Shown piece after piece: positions 12,218 to 22,871 of a stretch of 64,000 nucleotides of DNA. The position numbers were made by a program, and so were the translations under genes. The notes under the pieces were generated by a model, which made no database searches, was not told the DNA's origin, and was given only the letters and a program-made list of their open reading frames with translations. Position 1 is the stretch's first letter, and each line of letters opens with the position of its first letter. Source of the DNA: Takakia lepidozioides (lineage: Eukaryota; Streptophyta; Takakiopsida; Takakiales; Takakiaceae); contig CM060732.1 of assembly GCA_030704615.1 (NCBI GenBank), positions 10,042,001 to 10,106,000 on the forward strand, read 5' to 3'.

Positions 12218-12458
12218 GTGAACCTTTGATAGTTTGGAGTGACTTTGTCGTGATAGTGCCAAAGTGACAACACAGAAATATCCAAAAAAACAAGTTCCAA
12301 TCTTGGTCGATACGGACTCATGGATTTGTGCACTGTATGGGGCAGTTTTGAGGTGTTATCTTAATACATTGTCACGTGCTCTTGTTCAAGCAGTTCATTT
12401 GATTTCGTGCATTGATGGCATGGTCTGTATGTTCTGAAGTCTGATCATCAAAGAAGCT

Positions 12459-13820
12459 TTGGAATTTTTTGAACAGCCTGGTTTATGTCTATTGCTTGAT
12501 GATGTTGTGTTTGGATGGACTTACCACAAGCAGTGCAATCTGGAATACTACCAGCCTGCTTCTGTCTTCCCTAACTTCAGTTTCTCACAGGATATGACAT
12601 CCAATCATCCATGTCTATGTGAAAGCACCAATAGGTTTAAAAATTTCTGCGACAGTGATACACTGGCAAAATTCCACATGCCTGGTGTCTCTCACACTCA
12701 ACATGTACGAGCAATGGACCTCACCATTATCCGGCATCATGGTTTGAGAAAGCTATTTGGGCTAGGTATGAATCATATCCCTTTGAGAAAAACTCTGCTG
12801 AAAGAGATAGTAGAGGAAGTATCTCTAGTTTTTTGAAAAACATGTGAAATATTGGATGTATCAGAATCTGATCCCTGGGTGTCTGAATGCCATGAATGGC
12901 TCAAGCAAACCTGCTGGCACAGATTAAAGAAAAAAACAAACAAGGGGAACTTCTCACAACACAAGAAGAATCCCTTTGAGACGGCGGATGCCCAAGGCGA
13001 ACTAGCTTGGCTTCGAAGTCATCTATAAATGTCAGGCTTGGACAAAGCTAACAATAATGTATGTTTCATGTGTGTGAAGTATATCAGAATATATATATAT
13101 ATGACGCCTCCCGAAGGAAGCGTAACTTATGGAGTCACTTCACCCCGAAGGGCTACTGCCTTCCGCTATGAAGGTGGACACCTACATATCAGAACACAAG
13201 CTTTTCACAGGCTGATGGGTAAGGACTTTAAGCCATGCATCCAAAATGAGGTATGAACTCCACCCACAGAAATCAGGGATTCCTTGACTAATGAATTAGA
13301 AAGGATGATTCCTGAACTGTCCATTGAAATCTCTGATCTACCATACATCATGGGGATCTATAAACTACAGAAGAAAAAATACCGGTGGATCACTAATGCC
13401 CACAAATGCATTTTTAGTGGGCTAGCAAGTTTACTTACTTGTGCCACTATGACTCTTTTGCCACTTGTGAAAGAGTGCGTAAAAATGAAACTGGACACCT
13501 ATGAAAAATTCCTTAAGGTCTCTACGTCTATGTACTGGATCATAGACAGTATTACGGACTTTACATTGAATTTACTTGACAAGGTTCGTAACATATTTGT
13601 GGCTGACATCACCCAATGCTATGAGAATATACCCTTGTCAGGAGAGGATAACCTAGGTGCAGCCATTACTTATGTGATTAAAATTGCCTTTAAGCAATAC
13701 CATGCATCTCGACCTAGGTCCCAGCATGTTTTATGGATCCAAACAAATGAGGGAAAATTTGGGAAGTGTAGGTGGGGACCTACTTCCCCTAAACCTGGCA
13801 GTCAAGGATCGAGCTGACTG
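12459..13820 (+). pseudogene. Penelope-like element, reverse transcriptase N-terminal part
   Basis: The first part (12,459-13,085) has CLCESTNRFKNFC, GLRKLFGLGMNHIPL and SGLDKANNNVCFMCVKYI, matching the region before the polymerase in plant and algal Penelope-like elements. The second part (13,284-13,820) has LPYIMGIYKLQKKKYRWITN and FVADITQCYENIPL, reverse transcriptase motifs including the first catalytic Asp. The two parts are separated by a short inserted repeat at about 13,093-13,190. The catalytic YxDD region and the GIY-YIG endonuclease are missing. It is a broken, truncated retroelement. Confidence 0.8.
13093..13190 (+). repeat. Short microsatellite-linked repeat, copy 1
   Basis: An (AT) run is followed by gacgcctcccgaagg, then gcgtaacttatggagtcact and gggctactgcc. 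Related copies lie at 18,025-18,110 (minus) and 20,330-20,460 (plus). All share gtaact-(t/a)a-gagtcactt-c-gcc...gctactgcc directly after a dinucleotide repeat. This copy interrupts the Penelope-like reading frame, so it inserted after that element. Confidence 0.65.
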
Positions 13821-14681
13821 AAGCAAGATTGCTAGAGCTCCACGGCTGTACAGACACCAGCCTCACCGTCAAGGAGCAATTCAACTGCCATACTTTTTAG
13901 GCTAGAGTTTAACTCCAGGACTGCCACATTTGCTTCGACTGAGACCGCAGGACTGTGTGGCTCATCTGCTTTAAGCCGATCCCGCCTGCTTTTGTAAACT
14001 GTAGGGCCTTCTGCATCTGAGTGAGAGTGTGTGGTATTGGTAATGATAAACGCCTGTGAGTGATAACATTGTAAAGGATGAGAATACATGGAAGTAAGAG
14101 AAGTAGTAAGAGGGACGTGTCTCTGTGCGTGTTGGAGATGTTGGGAGTAGGTGTTTACAAGATCAGAAACCGACATGAAAATGGCAGCATTAAAGGTATA
14201 AGCTCCTGGGTCGTGGAGATTGAGATTTCAAGGTAAGAGTAGCAAACATATATACCAACAGTCCACATCTTAAGTGAGAGTTAAAATGGGCAGCACACAC
14301 AGCATGTAAGAGTACTTCCCTGGATGGCATGTCTTGTTGTGTTGGTGCAAGCTGAGGAGTTACATGCTTGTTATAGTTTGCTGGCTGATAGATCCAGCAT
14401 ACAGGAGCAGAAGTGGTCAGCTTTGTCATCAGGGCAATTTCAACTTTCAACTCCTCTTCGCCAAACTTCCTCCCCCATTCCTGATCTCTCAGCCTCCTTC
14501 ATCATGCAGGACGAGCCTGATGGCACAGGGCCAGGGATCTCTGATATATTGCCACCACATGTCTCAGAGTATTGCTGATGGAGCGACCAGGTGCCTGAAT
14601 TGGTGCCTTCCATAATGCTACGCTGCTTGAGGGAGAGATCCGCTCGGGTGTGGAGGCAGATTTTGGTATCACGATTACCAC
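13821..14681. other. No gene recognised
   Basis: Short ORFs only. The stretch lies between the truncated Penelope-like element and the PPR remnant, and no domain or repeat edge is visible. Confidence 0.5.
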
Positions 14682-15686
14682 TCAGCATCTGATATTTGAA
14701 TCAGCATGGCATGCCACCATGTAAATCTGCCCAGACTCATTTCTCCAGGGGCCTTCCACAGGAGCTGCAATGTTGGTGGTTTGGCCATGGGCGGCGATAC
14801 GGTCTATGGGTGGAACAGAGCGCGAGACGATCCAGGGCTGCTCTGGTATCCTGCAGTGAGGGGGGAGGGCGTGCTCGTCGAGTTTCCCGCTGTCGCGTTG
14901 CAAATGGCAAAACTGGACAGAGGGGGTTTCTTCAGTCAAGGCTTCTTCAGTCATGGTTTTGTAAACACTTACTTGCAGGATGACGGGACTTTGAGTAGAT
15001 GAGGGTTCTGGTGCAGAGTAGACAGTGAGAGGGCTGTTGTTATACCAGATAAAAACCGCTTGATGCAGATCCAAACAATTAAGCTGTGAGCAGCAATTAC
15101 AGTACATGTTGACAAGGGCATTGCTCACTCGGACATCTGACCCGAATTCAGCTTTGATGATGCCCACATGGAGCCGTTTGCCCTCCTCCAGAGCTTCTAG
15201 GCTGCCGCATGACTTGAGGATGGAGATGCAAGCGACTGCGTCTCTGGTTGGCAGTTTGGCAAACACTTTCCACGCATCCACCTCCCTACCACACTTGCAA
15301 TACATGTTGACAGGGGCAGTCCCCACATGAATGTCTGACTCCAATCCAACTTTGACGATGCCCGCATGGAACCGCTTGGCGTCATCCAGAGCCGAAGTGG
15401 GAGAAGAAGTGGCGATGCTCTCCTGCAAGTAGTTGCATCTGTGTGGGCTGGAGGACTGGTACATATACCGATTCTGCATGCACTCTTTGAACACTAGGAG
15501 AAGCGAGTTGTTGTTAACCCTAGAAAATTCTATCGCTCCATTGCACCAGCATGTGAACCTGAGTCTTGGAAAGAAGGTATTACGATACAGAGACAGCATG
15601 GAGTCGGGACTCTGCGAGCTACCGAGGGCCTCTAGGAAGTGGCCGTGACAGAACGCCGCAAGATTTTTCTGTAGATCATGAGCCAA
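14682..15686 (-). pseudogene. PPR (pentatricopeptide repeat) protein, truncated
   Basis: This is an open minus-strand frame of 334 codons. Residues from about 95 to 200 hold PPR units: DAKRFHAGIVKVGLESDIH, NMYCKCGREVDAWKVFAKLP, SCGSLEALEEGKRLHVGII and VSNALVNMYCNC. Such proteins bind organelle RNA in plants and normally carry ten or more repeats. Here only about two and a half remain, one repeat junction looks deleted (RDAVACISILKSCGS), and the last ~140 residues are not PPR. The style (KSCGSLEALEEGKRLH) is that of land-plant PLS-class genes, which supports a plant host. It is probably a pseudogene or retained fragment. Confidence 0.75.
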
Positions 15687-15730
15687 AAACAGCGCAGTCT
15701 GAGAATAGAGATCTGTGCACCTAATAAGGT

Positions 15731-16321
15731 CTAGAAAATGGCAAAATCGCCGGGCTGGCTTCCAAGGTCGGGGGCCCTAGTAAAGAGGGCCCGCGAGTAC
15801 CCCATCAGATATTGTCGCCTCGGGAAGATGTAGAAGCCAGATTTGAAAACTCTCGCCTCAGTAGAGAAACAGACATCTTCGGACTGGGTGTATTGCTCCG
15901 TAGGCTCACCATCTGGCCCCTGTCCAGCAATAAGTTGCAATGTCGCTTTGCGAAATTTGGGCCACTGGTAGGTATCGGTCTTTGAAGAACACTGGGGGCA
16001 GATCACTTTGCAGATTCTAGTTGTGGGATTACCAGTGGTATACTCGTAACCCGTAAATGACTCCATCTGCGACGGTACTTTGAAAGGGTTGAGGTAGAGG
16101 TTGTCGCTGGGGGTTGTAGACTTGATAGCAAGGCCTCGGGTGATCTTGTTGGTGAGAGATTGCCGGCACGAATGCTTCAATTCCTTCAAAACTTTGCCTT
16201 GCGGGTACCCTGGAGCACATAAGAGCAGGACGAGGGGTTCAGCCGTGCGTAGCCATGTCGGGCCGATACTCCTGGAGAGCTCCATGGAAACGGCTTGAGC
16301 TTGCGGGCAGGTGGTGTCCAT
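15731..16321 (-). CDS. Unknown ORF with a CPQC motif
   Basis: This is an open frame of 196 codons with one Cys pair (CKVICPQCSSKTDTYQW) that could be half of a zinc site. I do not recognise the family. It lies just upstream of the PPR remnant on the same strand and overlaps nothing else convincing. It could be a fragment of a larger transposon protein or a chance ORF. No start signal or intron evidence stands out. Confidence 0.3.
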   Translation of the reverse strand: MDTTCPQAQAVSMELSRSIGPTWLRTAEPLVLLLCAPGYPQGKVLKELKHSCRQSLTNKITRGLAIKSTTPSDNLYLNPFKVPSQMESFTGYEYTTGNPTTRICKVICPQCSSKTDTYQWPKFRKATLQLIAGQGPDGEPTEQYTQSEDVCFSTEARVFKSGFYIFPRRQYLMGYSRALFTRAPDLGSQPGDFAIF

Positions 16322-16504
16322 GTATGAGCAGTCGTTGAAATCATCAGACTAAGAAACCATATGAAAGACGCTATTGAAAGGTAGCTTAAACGGAGCCTCG
16401 GAAGGAGGTTGTTCTTGCTAAGCGGGTAGAGGAGAGGAGAGCAGCGGAGCGACTGCACAGCAGTGAAGCGAGCATGAACTTGAGCCATTCCACCCTCCGC
16501 CTGG

Positions 16505-17912
16505 CCGCAGGTGGGAGAATTCCCCTCACCCACTCTCACTACACGGATGGATCCCTCATAAACTCCAATGCCGGATATGGTATATACCATGCGGCCACCC
16601 GGCAGGGGGTCGCCCTCCGCCCTACGTGGTCCTGCCACAATTCTACGCACTGAACTTATGGCAATATATGAGGCCCTCTCGAGGCTCGACACCTTCCCTC
16701 CTCCCTATTATATTTTCACGCCTTACCTCACTGCCTTACCTCACTCTTCCTTATTAGGAACCACATAGTCCGCCCTTCTTACCACCACCACCACCACCGC
16801 CGCAACCTCATCACTACTATTGTCCAACTAGCTGTCTCCAAATCACACCCCATCCATTTCCGCAAAGTCCGCTCGAATATCGGGATACAAGGGAATGAAG
16901 CTGCTAACTCTTATGTGGTCCCATCTGATGAACCTATCCACATCACCCACACTCACCCTTTTTGGTTCATCCACCCCGTCCCAGACTCACCTGCACCCAG
17001 ACCTGTTTGCAATCTCTTTGCCACTCTCAGCCGGGAAGCTAACAAACAAGCTGTTGCATCAATCAACCATACTAAAGTCCACATTCAAAAGTGGACACAA
17101 TCCACTGTGCTACACCAAATCACTTTTGGAATATGAAAATCACTACAGATGCACAAATCCGTCAAACCCTTAAATTCAGATACGCCCAGTATATGGGACA
17201 CCAGCGTAAGCACATTTTCTGACCACGTCTTTTTCCATCTCCATATTGCCCACTCTACTCAGACACCCATCAAGAACGTGATACCTGGCCGCACTTACTT
17301 AGCCGATGTACACATCCTATCATACACGGCCTTCATATTACTCGCCATAACCAAGCAGTCTGGCATATCCACAAATTACTTCTTAGCCGCGCCGAAACCA
17401 GATGGTACTCACTCCTAAACGCAGGTACATATCAAGGCCGTCCACCCGACCACACTGTTCCACCATGGCTGCTTCCATGCATGTGTACCTCCCAAACATG
17501 CACCTGTCCAACTAGACTTTGCCCAGATATTCTATTGGTACAGGGTCTACCCATGACTACCCTACCTCCTACCACACCATCTTCATCCCTCACTATCCAC
17601 TTTATCGAATTCACATATTGTCATGACCGCTACCCACAAGACTCTATCTTGGAAAAACGACAAAAATACGCTCCACTTGTCCTAGCTATACACCGACGAG
17701 GATGGCGCACCGGTCCTCTAACTGTCATCACGGCAGGTACTAGAAGCGGCATACACAATGCCAGCATTAATGACCTATACAACAACTTTCACATCCCTAT
17801 CTCCCCGATTCAGAAATGTTTCCAAGCTATCCACCTCACCGCCCTCCGCTCTCTCACAGCTATAATCACCAATAAACGAAAACTAGAGTCCAATCCAGCA
17901 TCAGTACCCTAG
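16505..17912 (+). pseudogene. LINE retrotransposon 3' end (RNase H and C-terminal region)
   Basis: The plus frames give an RNase H start (HYTDGSLINSNAGYGIYHA), then TELMAIYEALSRLDTF after a frame change. HFRKVRSNIGIQGNEAAN follows, with the His/Asp-type RNase H ending. Farther on come TVPPWLLPCMCTSQTCTCPT, IQFIEF-like LTIHFIEFTYCHDRYP and VITAGTRSGIHN, the C-terminal portion of plant LINEs of this type. The reading frame is broken several times. Reverse transcriptase and endonuclease are absent, so this is a 5'-truncated, decayed copy. A poly(C) run lies just after it at 17,927-17,942. Confidence 0.8.
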
Positions 17913-18024
17913 GAACCCTAGGGCATCCCCCCCCCCCCCCCCGGTACCCCCCCATTCTCCTCTGTAGCACCCCAACACATACCCTGGTTACTAGGTGACC
18001 AACCGGTCACTTGTCTTCTTTATA

Positions 18025-18110
18025 GGGCCCACCCCCGGCAGGGGGCAGTAGCCGCAAGGTGAAGTGGCTCTTAGTTACACCGGCTTCGGCCGGAGTCTTC
18101 TCTCTCTAAC
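18025..18110 (-). repeat. Short microsatellite-linked repeat, copy 2
   Basis: Read on the minus strand it goes gttagagagagaagactccgg, then ggtgtaactaagagccactt and gcggctactgccccctgc. It is the clearest member of the three-copy family and again starts right after a GA run. Confidence 0.65.
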
Positions 18111-18138
18111 TTTGCACATGCAATTGGTATTGTGTTGG

Positions 18139-18538
18139 TTAGGTTGTAGGCAGTTTGCAACAGCGGGTGTATAGAATGAGGACGCTTGGATCCATATCTC
18201 TTTGTGTATATCTGTTGGGTTGGTTAGTAGGTGACAAGCCGGTGTTTAAGGCAATCAATGGGTGGGTTAAGTGCGGGATTGAAGATGGCTTTGTGAGTTT
18301 TTTTGGGAAGGTCATGCAGTACCTGATTAAAGGATGAGACAAAATTATTGTGTTTGGCGGTAGCCTTTTGTTTGGTGATAACGTAAGCGGTTTTTTCTGC
18401 TTCCCTACCGAGTTTGGAGAGAGCAGCAGTCCAATTGGGTACAGCGGAGGGATTTTCGGGTGGGGGCATAAGTGCTTGTAAAGCCCCATATTGCTTAGCC
18501 TGGAAATAGTCCGTTTCATCCAAAACGGCGATACACAT
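18139..18538 (-). pseudogene. LINE fragment (endonuclease to RT linker)
   Basis: The minus frame contains DYFQAKQYGALQALMPPPEN, AYVITKQKATAKHNN and KKTHKAIFNPALNPPIDCL. This resembles the linker between endonuclease and reverse transcriptase in LINEs related to the one at 16,505-17,912. Only about 105 residues remain. The call is by family style, without a catalytic motif. Confidence 0.45.
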
Positions 18539-19078
18539 CCATAGTATATTTTTTTGGCATATAAAGTCGTTAAACCATTACAATGATATCTAGGTTAGGG
18601 TTAGTTTTTGCTGGTGGCTTGATCCTGGCCCTTCATCAGATCTAGGGCAACAAGGCGGCGCCGTGGGCTTTGGCTTGTGACGCCTCGCCATGCGGCGGGC
18701 CACTACGGTTAGGGCTTTTTGTAAAAAAGACAAACGCCTTGACACAAGGTCAGGGCGGTGTATTCAGATGTTAGTGTATATGTGATTTGAGTGTACAAAC
18801 TTTGGATGAGAGCTCCTGTGTGTCAAATCCGCCTGCTTGACCCTCCTCTCGTGTATTGCCTGCTCTTTCGCTTGCCCCTTTGTTGTGTAAACACGTTTCT
18901 TGAGAGGAAGGGAATATATGCTTCAGGCTTGTTTTGTGGTGGAGACGTCGGGTAGCGTCTAGGTGTTTTAGCATCCACTGCCCGCTCTGACAGCATTTGT
19001 TGGGTTGTTGTGGGATTTGCGGGCTAATCTTTTGATCGTTGCTCTCTAGCCAATCTTGTCTGATGGCGGCCAGCCACC
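18539..19078. other. No gene recognised
   Basis: Spacer with no recognisable coding or repeat feature. Confidence 0.5.
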
Positions 19079-19570
19079 TTGCGATGTTTTCTCCTGCTAT
19101 TTCGTATTTGCTTTCTCACCCTGCTTGTTGTGCTATGTTGCAGGACGATGGCCTCGGTGCGTAGTGCTAGCTGTGTAGCACGCAGAGAGGGAGAGAGTCT
19201 GTCGGTGCAAGTTGATTTGGTTTTTGAGATTGAGACTAACCCTGCCTTGACAGTAGCGACTGATCTTGCTGTCACTAACCCCTCTCGACGTGCGCTGCTT
19301 GGCATTGTTACCTCGCCAGTGTCACCCCTGCCTGAACCCAGCACTGATGATCCTGGTCTTGTCGTGCATCTGAACTCAGCTAGCCCTAGATATGATGTTG
19401 ATGTGAATGAAGCCGAGGTCTGGTCACCAAGAGATGAGAGGTCACCCAACTCTTTAGATAGCTGTGATCTTGTGTACTATAATTCTTTCCAGCGACCCGT
19501 CGGGGGTCGGTTGAGGTTTTTTGTCCTAATTTCTTTTGGGGTGCTCGTAGCGATGCCTAGGGTCGTTTAG
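19079..19570 (+). CDS. Unknown ORF, 163 codons
   Basis: An open frame whose first 20 residues are hydrophobic, followed by a polar Ser/Asp-rich stretch (PLPEPSTDDPGLVVHL). A second ATG at codon 24 (MASVRSASC) could be the true start. I recognise no domain. It may be the start of a retroelement ORF or a chance ORF. Confidence 0.25.
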   Translation: MRCFLLLFRICFLTLLVVLCCRTMASVRSASCVARREGESLSVQVDLVFEIETNPALTVATDLAVTNPSRRALLGIVTSPVSPLPEPSTDDPGLVVHLNSASPRYDVDVNEAEVWSPRDERSPNSLDSCDLVYYNSFQRPVGGRLRFFVLISFGVLVAMPRVV

Positions 19571-20329
19571 AGGGTTTTGGGCTTTTGTTAAAAACAACCC
19601 GAAGGGCGTCGCTGTGAGCGAAAGTCCCTCCCGGAGTCGTTTATTGGTTTCCTGCTCACAAATCAGCTTATAAAAGGAGAATTAAAATAGTTCCAACGAA
19701 ATCAGAAATTTAATAATCAAATTTCATACTGGAGGCGACGCCCAAGACGAAGCTAGCCATTTATCATAATATATTTTGTTCTTGCAATGGACCCCCGGGG
19801 ATCGGTTGGGGGCCAAAAACCATAAGCCGACTTCAGAGACGTCGGTTTTAGGACCGGGATCCAGGGGGGCGCTTGTTGTTGAACCGACACCCAAAATCAC
19901 CATGGCAGACGGAGCGACGGCTAGGCGTTCGGTCAAAATGACTTGGTCATTTGGGGAGTTTCTGCTCGAGAGGTGGTCGAGATCGTGACCCCTCTAGGAT
20001 CACTCTAAATGGAGAGCGGACCAGAGAGCGAACCTCTGGGCGTTGCTAATTCGCCGGCGACGTCGGCGTCGCACGGTTCCGTGCACGCCGGGCCGTGGGC
20101 GTCGTTAACCCCCCTAATTGCAGTAGTGAAGAACAAAAAACACACAAGACTACGGAACACATCAGTATGGTGATTACCCACACTGCCACTAAAACACCAA
20201 ATCCAGATCCAATCCAACCGAGACAAACGTCCGAAAACATGAAATTAATCGATTCTGAAGTCGAACATCCCACACCGGTACAATCAAATGGAAACCGAAC
20301 TTACTCAGAATTATCTCCCACACCGCTCA
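19571..20329. other. No gene recognised
   Basis: Includes a TATA-like cttataaaagg at about 19,668 and a CG-rich stretch near 20,040-20,110. No coding region is recognised. Confidence 0.45.
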
Positions 20330-20333
20330 ACAT

Positions 20334-20399
<66 letters not shown>

Positions 20400-20460
20400 A
20401 GACTCCAACCGGAGCCGGCGTAACTAAGAGTCACTTCGCCTCGTGGCTACTGCCCACTTC
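20330..20460 (+). repeat. GA microsatellite plus short repeat, copy 3
   Basis: A GA-rich tract (20,334-20,400) leads directly into gactccaaccggagccgg, then cgtaactaagagtcacttcg and gtggctactgccc. It is the third member of the family described at 13,093 and 18,025. Confidence 0.65.
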
Positions 20461-20514
20461 AACTTCATAGAAATCGATTTCGAAGTTGAATAATTCGACA
20501 CAGAACACGCAGAT

Positions 20515-21063
20515 ATGCATCAAGAAACATATTGGCACGGAAATCTTCTATTGATGACGCACAACGAACAAATCTTGTTAGATGATAATGGATGGTTATG
20601 TGACCAACATTTGGCGGCCGGGATGCAAATACTATTTGATCAAGAACTAGAAAAACAAAACTACCATAAACATGCGTATTTGACTCTTATGGGCTGAACG
20701 AAATACACCAAGAAATGTTTGCAGCACGTGTTCATTAACAACAACAATTGGATTTTAACCATATACCCAAACGAAACGAACAATGTACAATGTTTGATTC
20801 CAACATGCCCGCGGATGAAAAGCTACCGAGCGAAATAGAACAACATCTCACAAATATGCCACATGATGAACTGTCACTTTGTTGCATGACATCAACATAG
20901 AGATAATTGAATTGTGGTACGTGGAATTTGTGATCGCTTATGCCATGGATATAGCATTCGGATTAAATCCCACACATTCCCAATACACATCATCCGCCAT
21001 GAGAACCCATTTGAGAGATTGCATAAATGATCGAAAAATGGATCCATTTCCAAAACAACATTA
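20515..21063 (+). pseudogene. C48 (Ulp1/SENP-like) cysteine protease ORF, decayed
   Basis: The plus frames read ILLDDNGWLCDQHLAAGMQI, then QHVFINNNNWILTI and, after frame changes, VEFVIAYAMDIAFGLNPTHS and MRTHLRDCINDRKMDPFP. These fit the N-terminal GWL-D, the central H-V-x-W and the closing FA-A-A-L-G-P...MR-HL-C segments of transposon-borne C48 peptidase-like proteins. The catalytic Cys region (normally DCG) reads LWYVEF here, so the residue appears lost. Stops at about 20,697 and 20,850 break the gene. It is probably cargo of an unrecognised DNA transposon. Confidence 0.5.
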
Positions 21064-22871
21064 ATAATACGAAGACCTGAGATGACATGACATTTGTTGT
21101 TTTCTTTCAGGCTTAGTGTCGGGGTGTTTTGGAGGGCTTGGCCGGTTTCTCGATTTTCTGGGTTAGAGTGGATTTTATTTTTTTGGGCTGGGGGTGAGTG
21201 CAGCTTCATGGGATGGTTGTTTGGTGTGACGTGTGTTGCTTGGGCGGGGGGGGGGGGGGAGTGTTTGCATATTGGGCAGAAAAGGGGGTTCAACTCCCCC
21301 TCACTTCTTGGGCATAGATAGAGGTAGCTGCATCAAACAATGAGCTAACATGATAGCTTCGGCAATAGTCCGCCATTTTTCTTGCGAAAAACAATGAGAT
21401 ACGGGATGTATGTATGTAAGACCGCGGTAATGGGCACATGCCACCTCAGAAGCCCTAGTACTTAAGAATCCAAGTGGGTTTCATGCTGTGATGGTAAGGT
21501 TATACATTGCAGGCGGCGAGGTTTGGGGTTTAGTTCATGATGTGAGGCTTTTGTAGTGTAACCCGGGTAGTATTAGTATTCCAATCGGCTCTTGTAGTGT
21601 AACCCTATGTAACCATGTCTCTCATGTAACTCTGCTAGTCCATTTTATACTTGGCCAAATTTGGACTTAGTCAAATTTCGAGACCGAGTGCAAGTTACAC
21701 CGAGTGGAGTTACACACCTCGTCGTGTAACCCCGACTGGAGTTTACACTCCTTCAGTTCCTGTCACTCTCAAGAGAGGGTGGGGAAGATTTGACATGCCA
21801 AAAAGGCATACCGTCCTGTCCTGGCAGAGGTTGCACGTGTGCGGTAAATTCTTACATTATTCCTATTATCTTCCAGATATGACTCTCCCGGGTTTAATTG
21901 GATCTGGCCATAATCCCAACAAAGCTGCTAAACACATAACTTCCCATCCTCCACGCAACTGAAGAAGATATATACGTATCCGAAGGGATATACAACTGTT
22001 TTCGTTTCTTCCCTTGTTCTCTTAAGAAAGTTTTACTTTGCCAGTGTTGGCAGGAAACTATGTAGCATTTGCACATGTAGTCAAACATTATGCACACAAA
22101 TGGTGTGCAAGGTAGCTTCTGTTGCCAACAATTGGGTTTTCTTATAGATACTTCACTGCCAATGCCTACAGTTACCGAAATGTTGCCAAGTTTACTGTGG
22201 AACAGATTCACAGCATTCACCACAACATCTCGATTATTAATTTCAACATCAACCGAGTTAATTGGAGTCCTAGTGGCACTCATCACCGTCACAAACTGAG
22301 TTTTTGCTTGCCTCCCTCTCTCCAGAACTTGCCGTGTGCCTTGGTAAGACTTGGGTCTGCCTCACTATCCTGGCGACACTCCACTCCTCTCCTGTCTGGG
22401 TATCCACACCTAATACATACATCTCTCTCTCCTACCTCCTCCATTCACCTCTGGGAGCAAAGTTTCAAGCCACGAGGACACAATTTGATGAATACATCTG
22501 TCTCTGTCAGCTGACAGCAGCTCCTTTCCATACACTCATGCTTTAGATAAGGCATAAACAGCTCTTATGTGGTCTCGAAGATATCTTCCAAATCAGCCAT
22601 TTCAACTTTCATCACACCCCATGTACAAAATAGACCTTAAAACCCCTACAAAATACTTGGCCACGGCCCCCAAAATCTGCTGGAACTTCCATTGGATCTT
22701 TCTTGCCAGAGAAACTTCTTACAAGGTTGTCCTCCTCCTAAACCTCAGTACTTAAAGCATCATATGGGGTATCTGCGAACAGGCCAATAGACCTGAAAGA
22801 GTGACAGAATAGTTCCGACGGTTTCTTCATATTGCAACTAGGATTGGCCCCGATCGGCATCACAACTGGAA
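21064..22871. other. No gene recognised; possible SINE head near 21,484
   Basis: Contains a G run at about 21,246-21,258. A tRNA-like pair of promoter boxes (tgctgtgatggtaaggt at 21,484 and ggtttagttc at 21,528) is followed by repeated gtgtaacc motifs to 21,770. The tRNA-like call is weak. Short ORFs at 22,090-22,760 are not recognised. Confidence 0.35.

Noticed and set aside
20095-20427. 110-codon ORF ending in Arg/Glu repeats
   Set aside because: The C-terminal part is a translated GA microsatellite; the rest has no recognisable domain.
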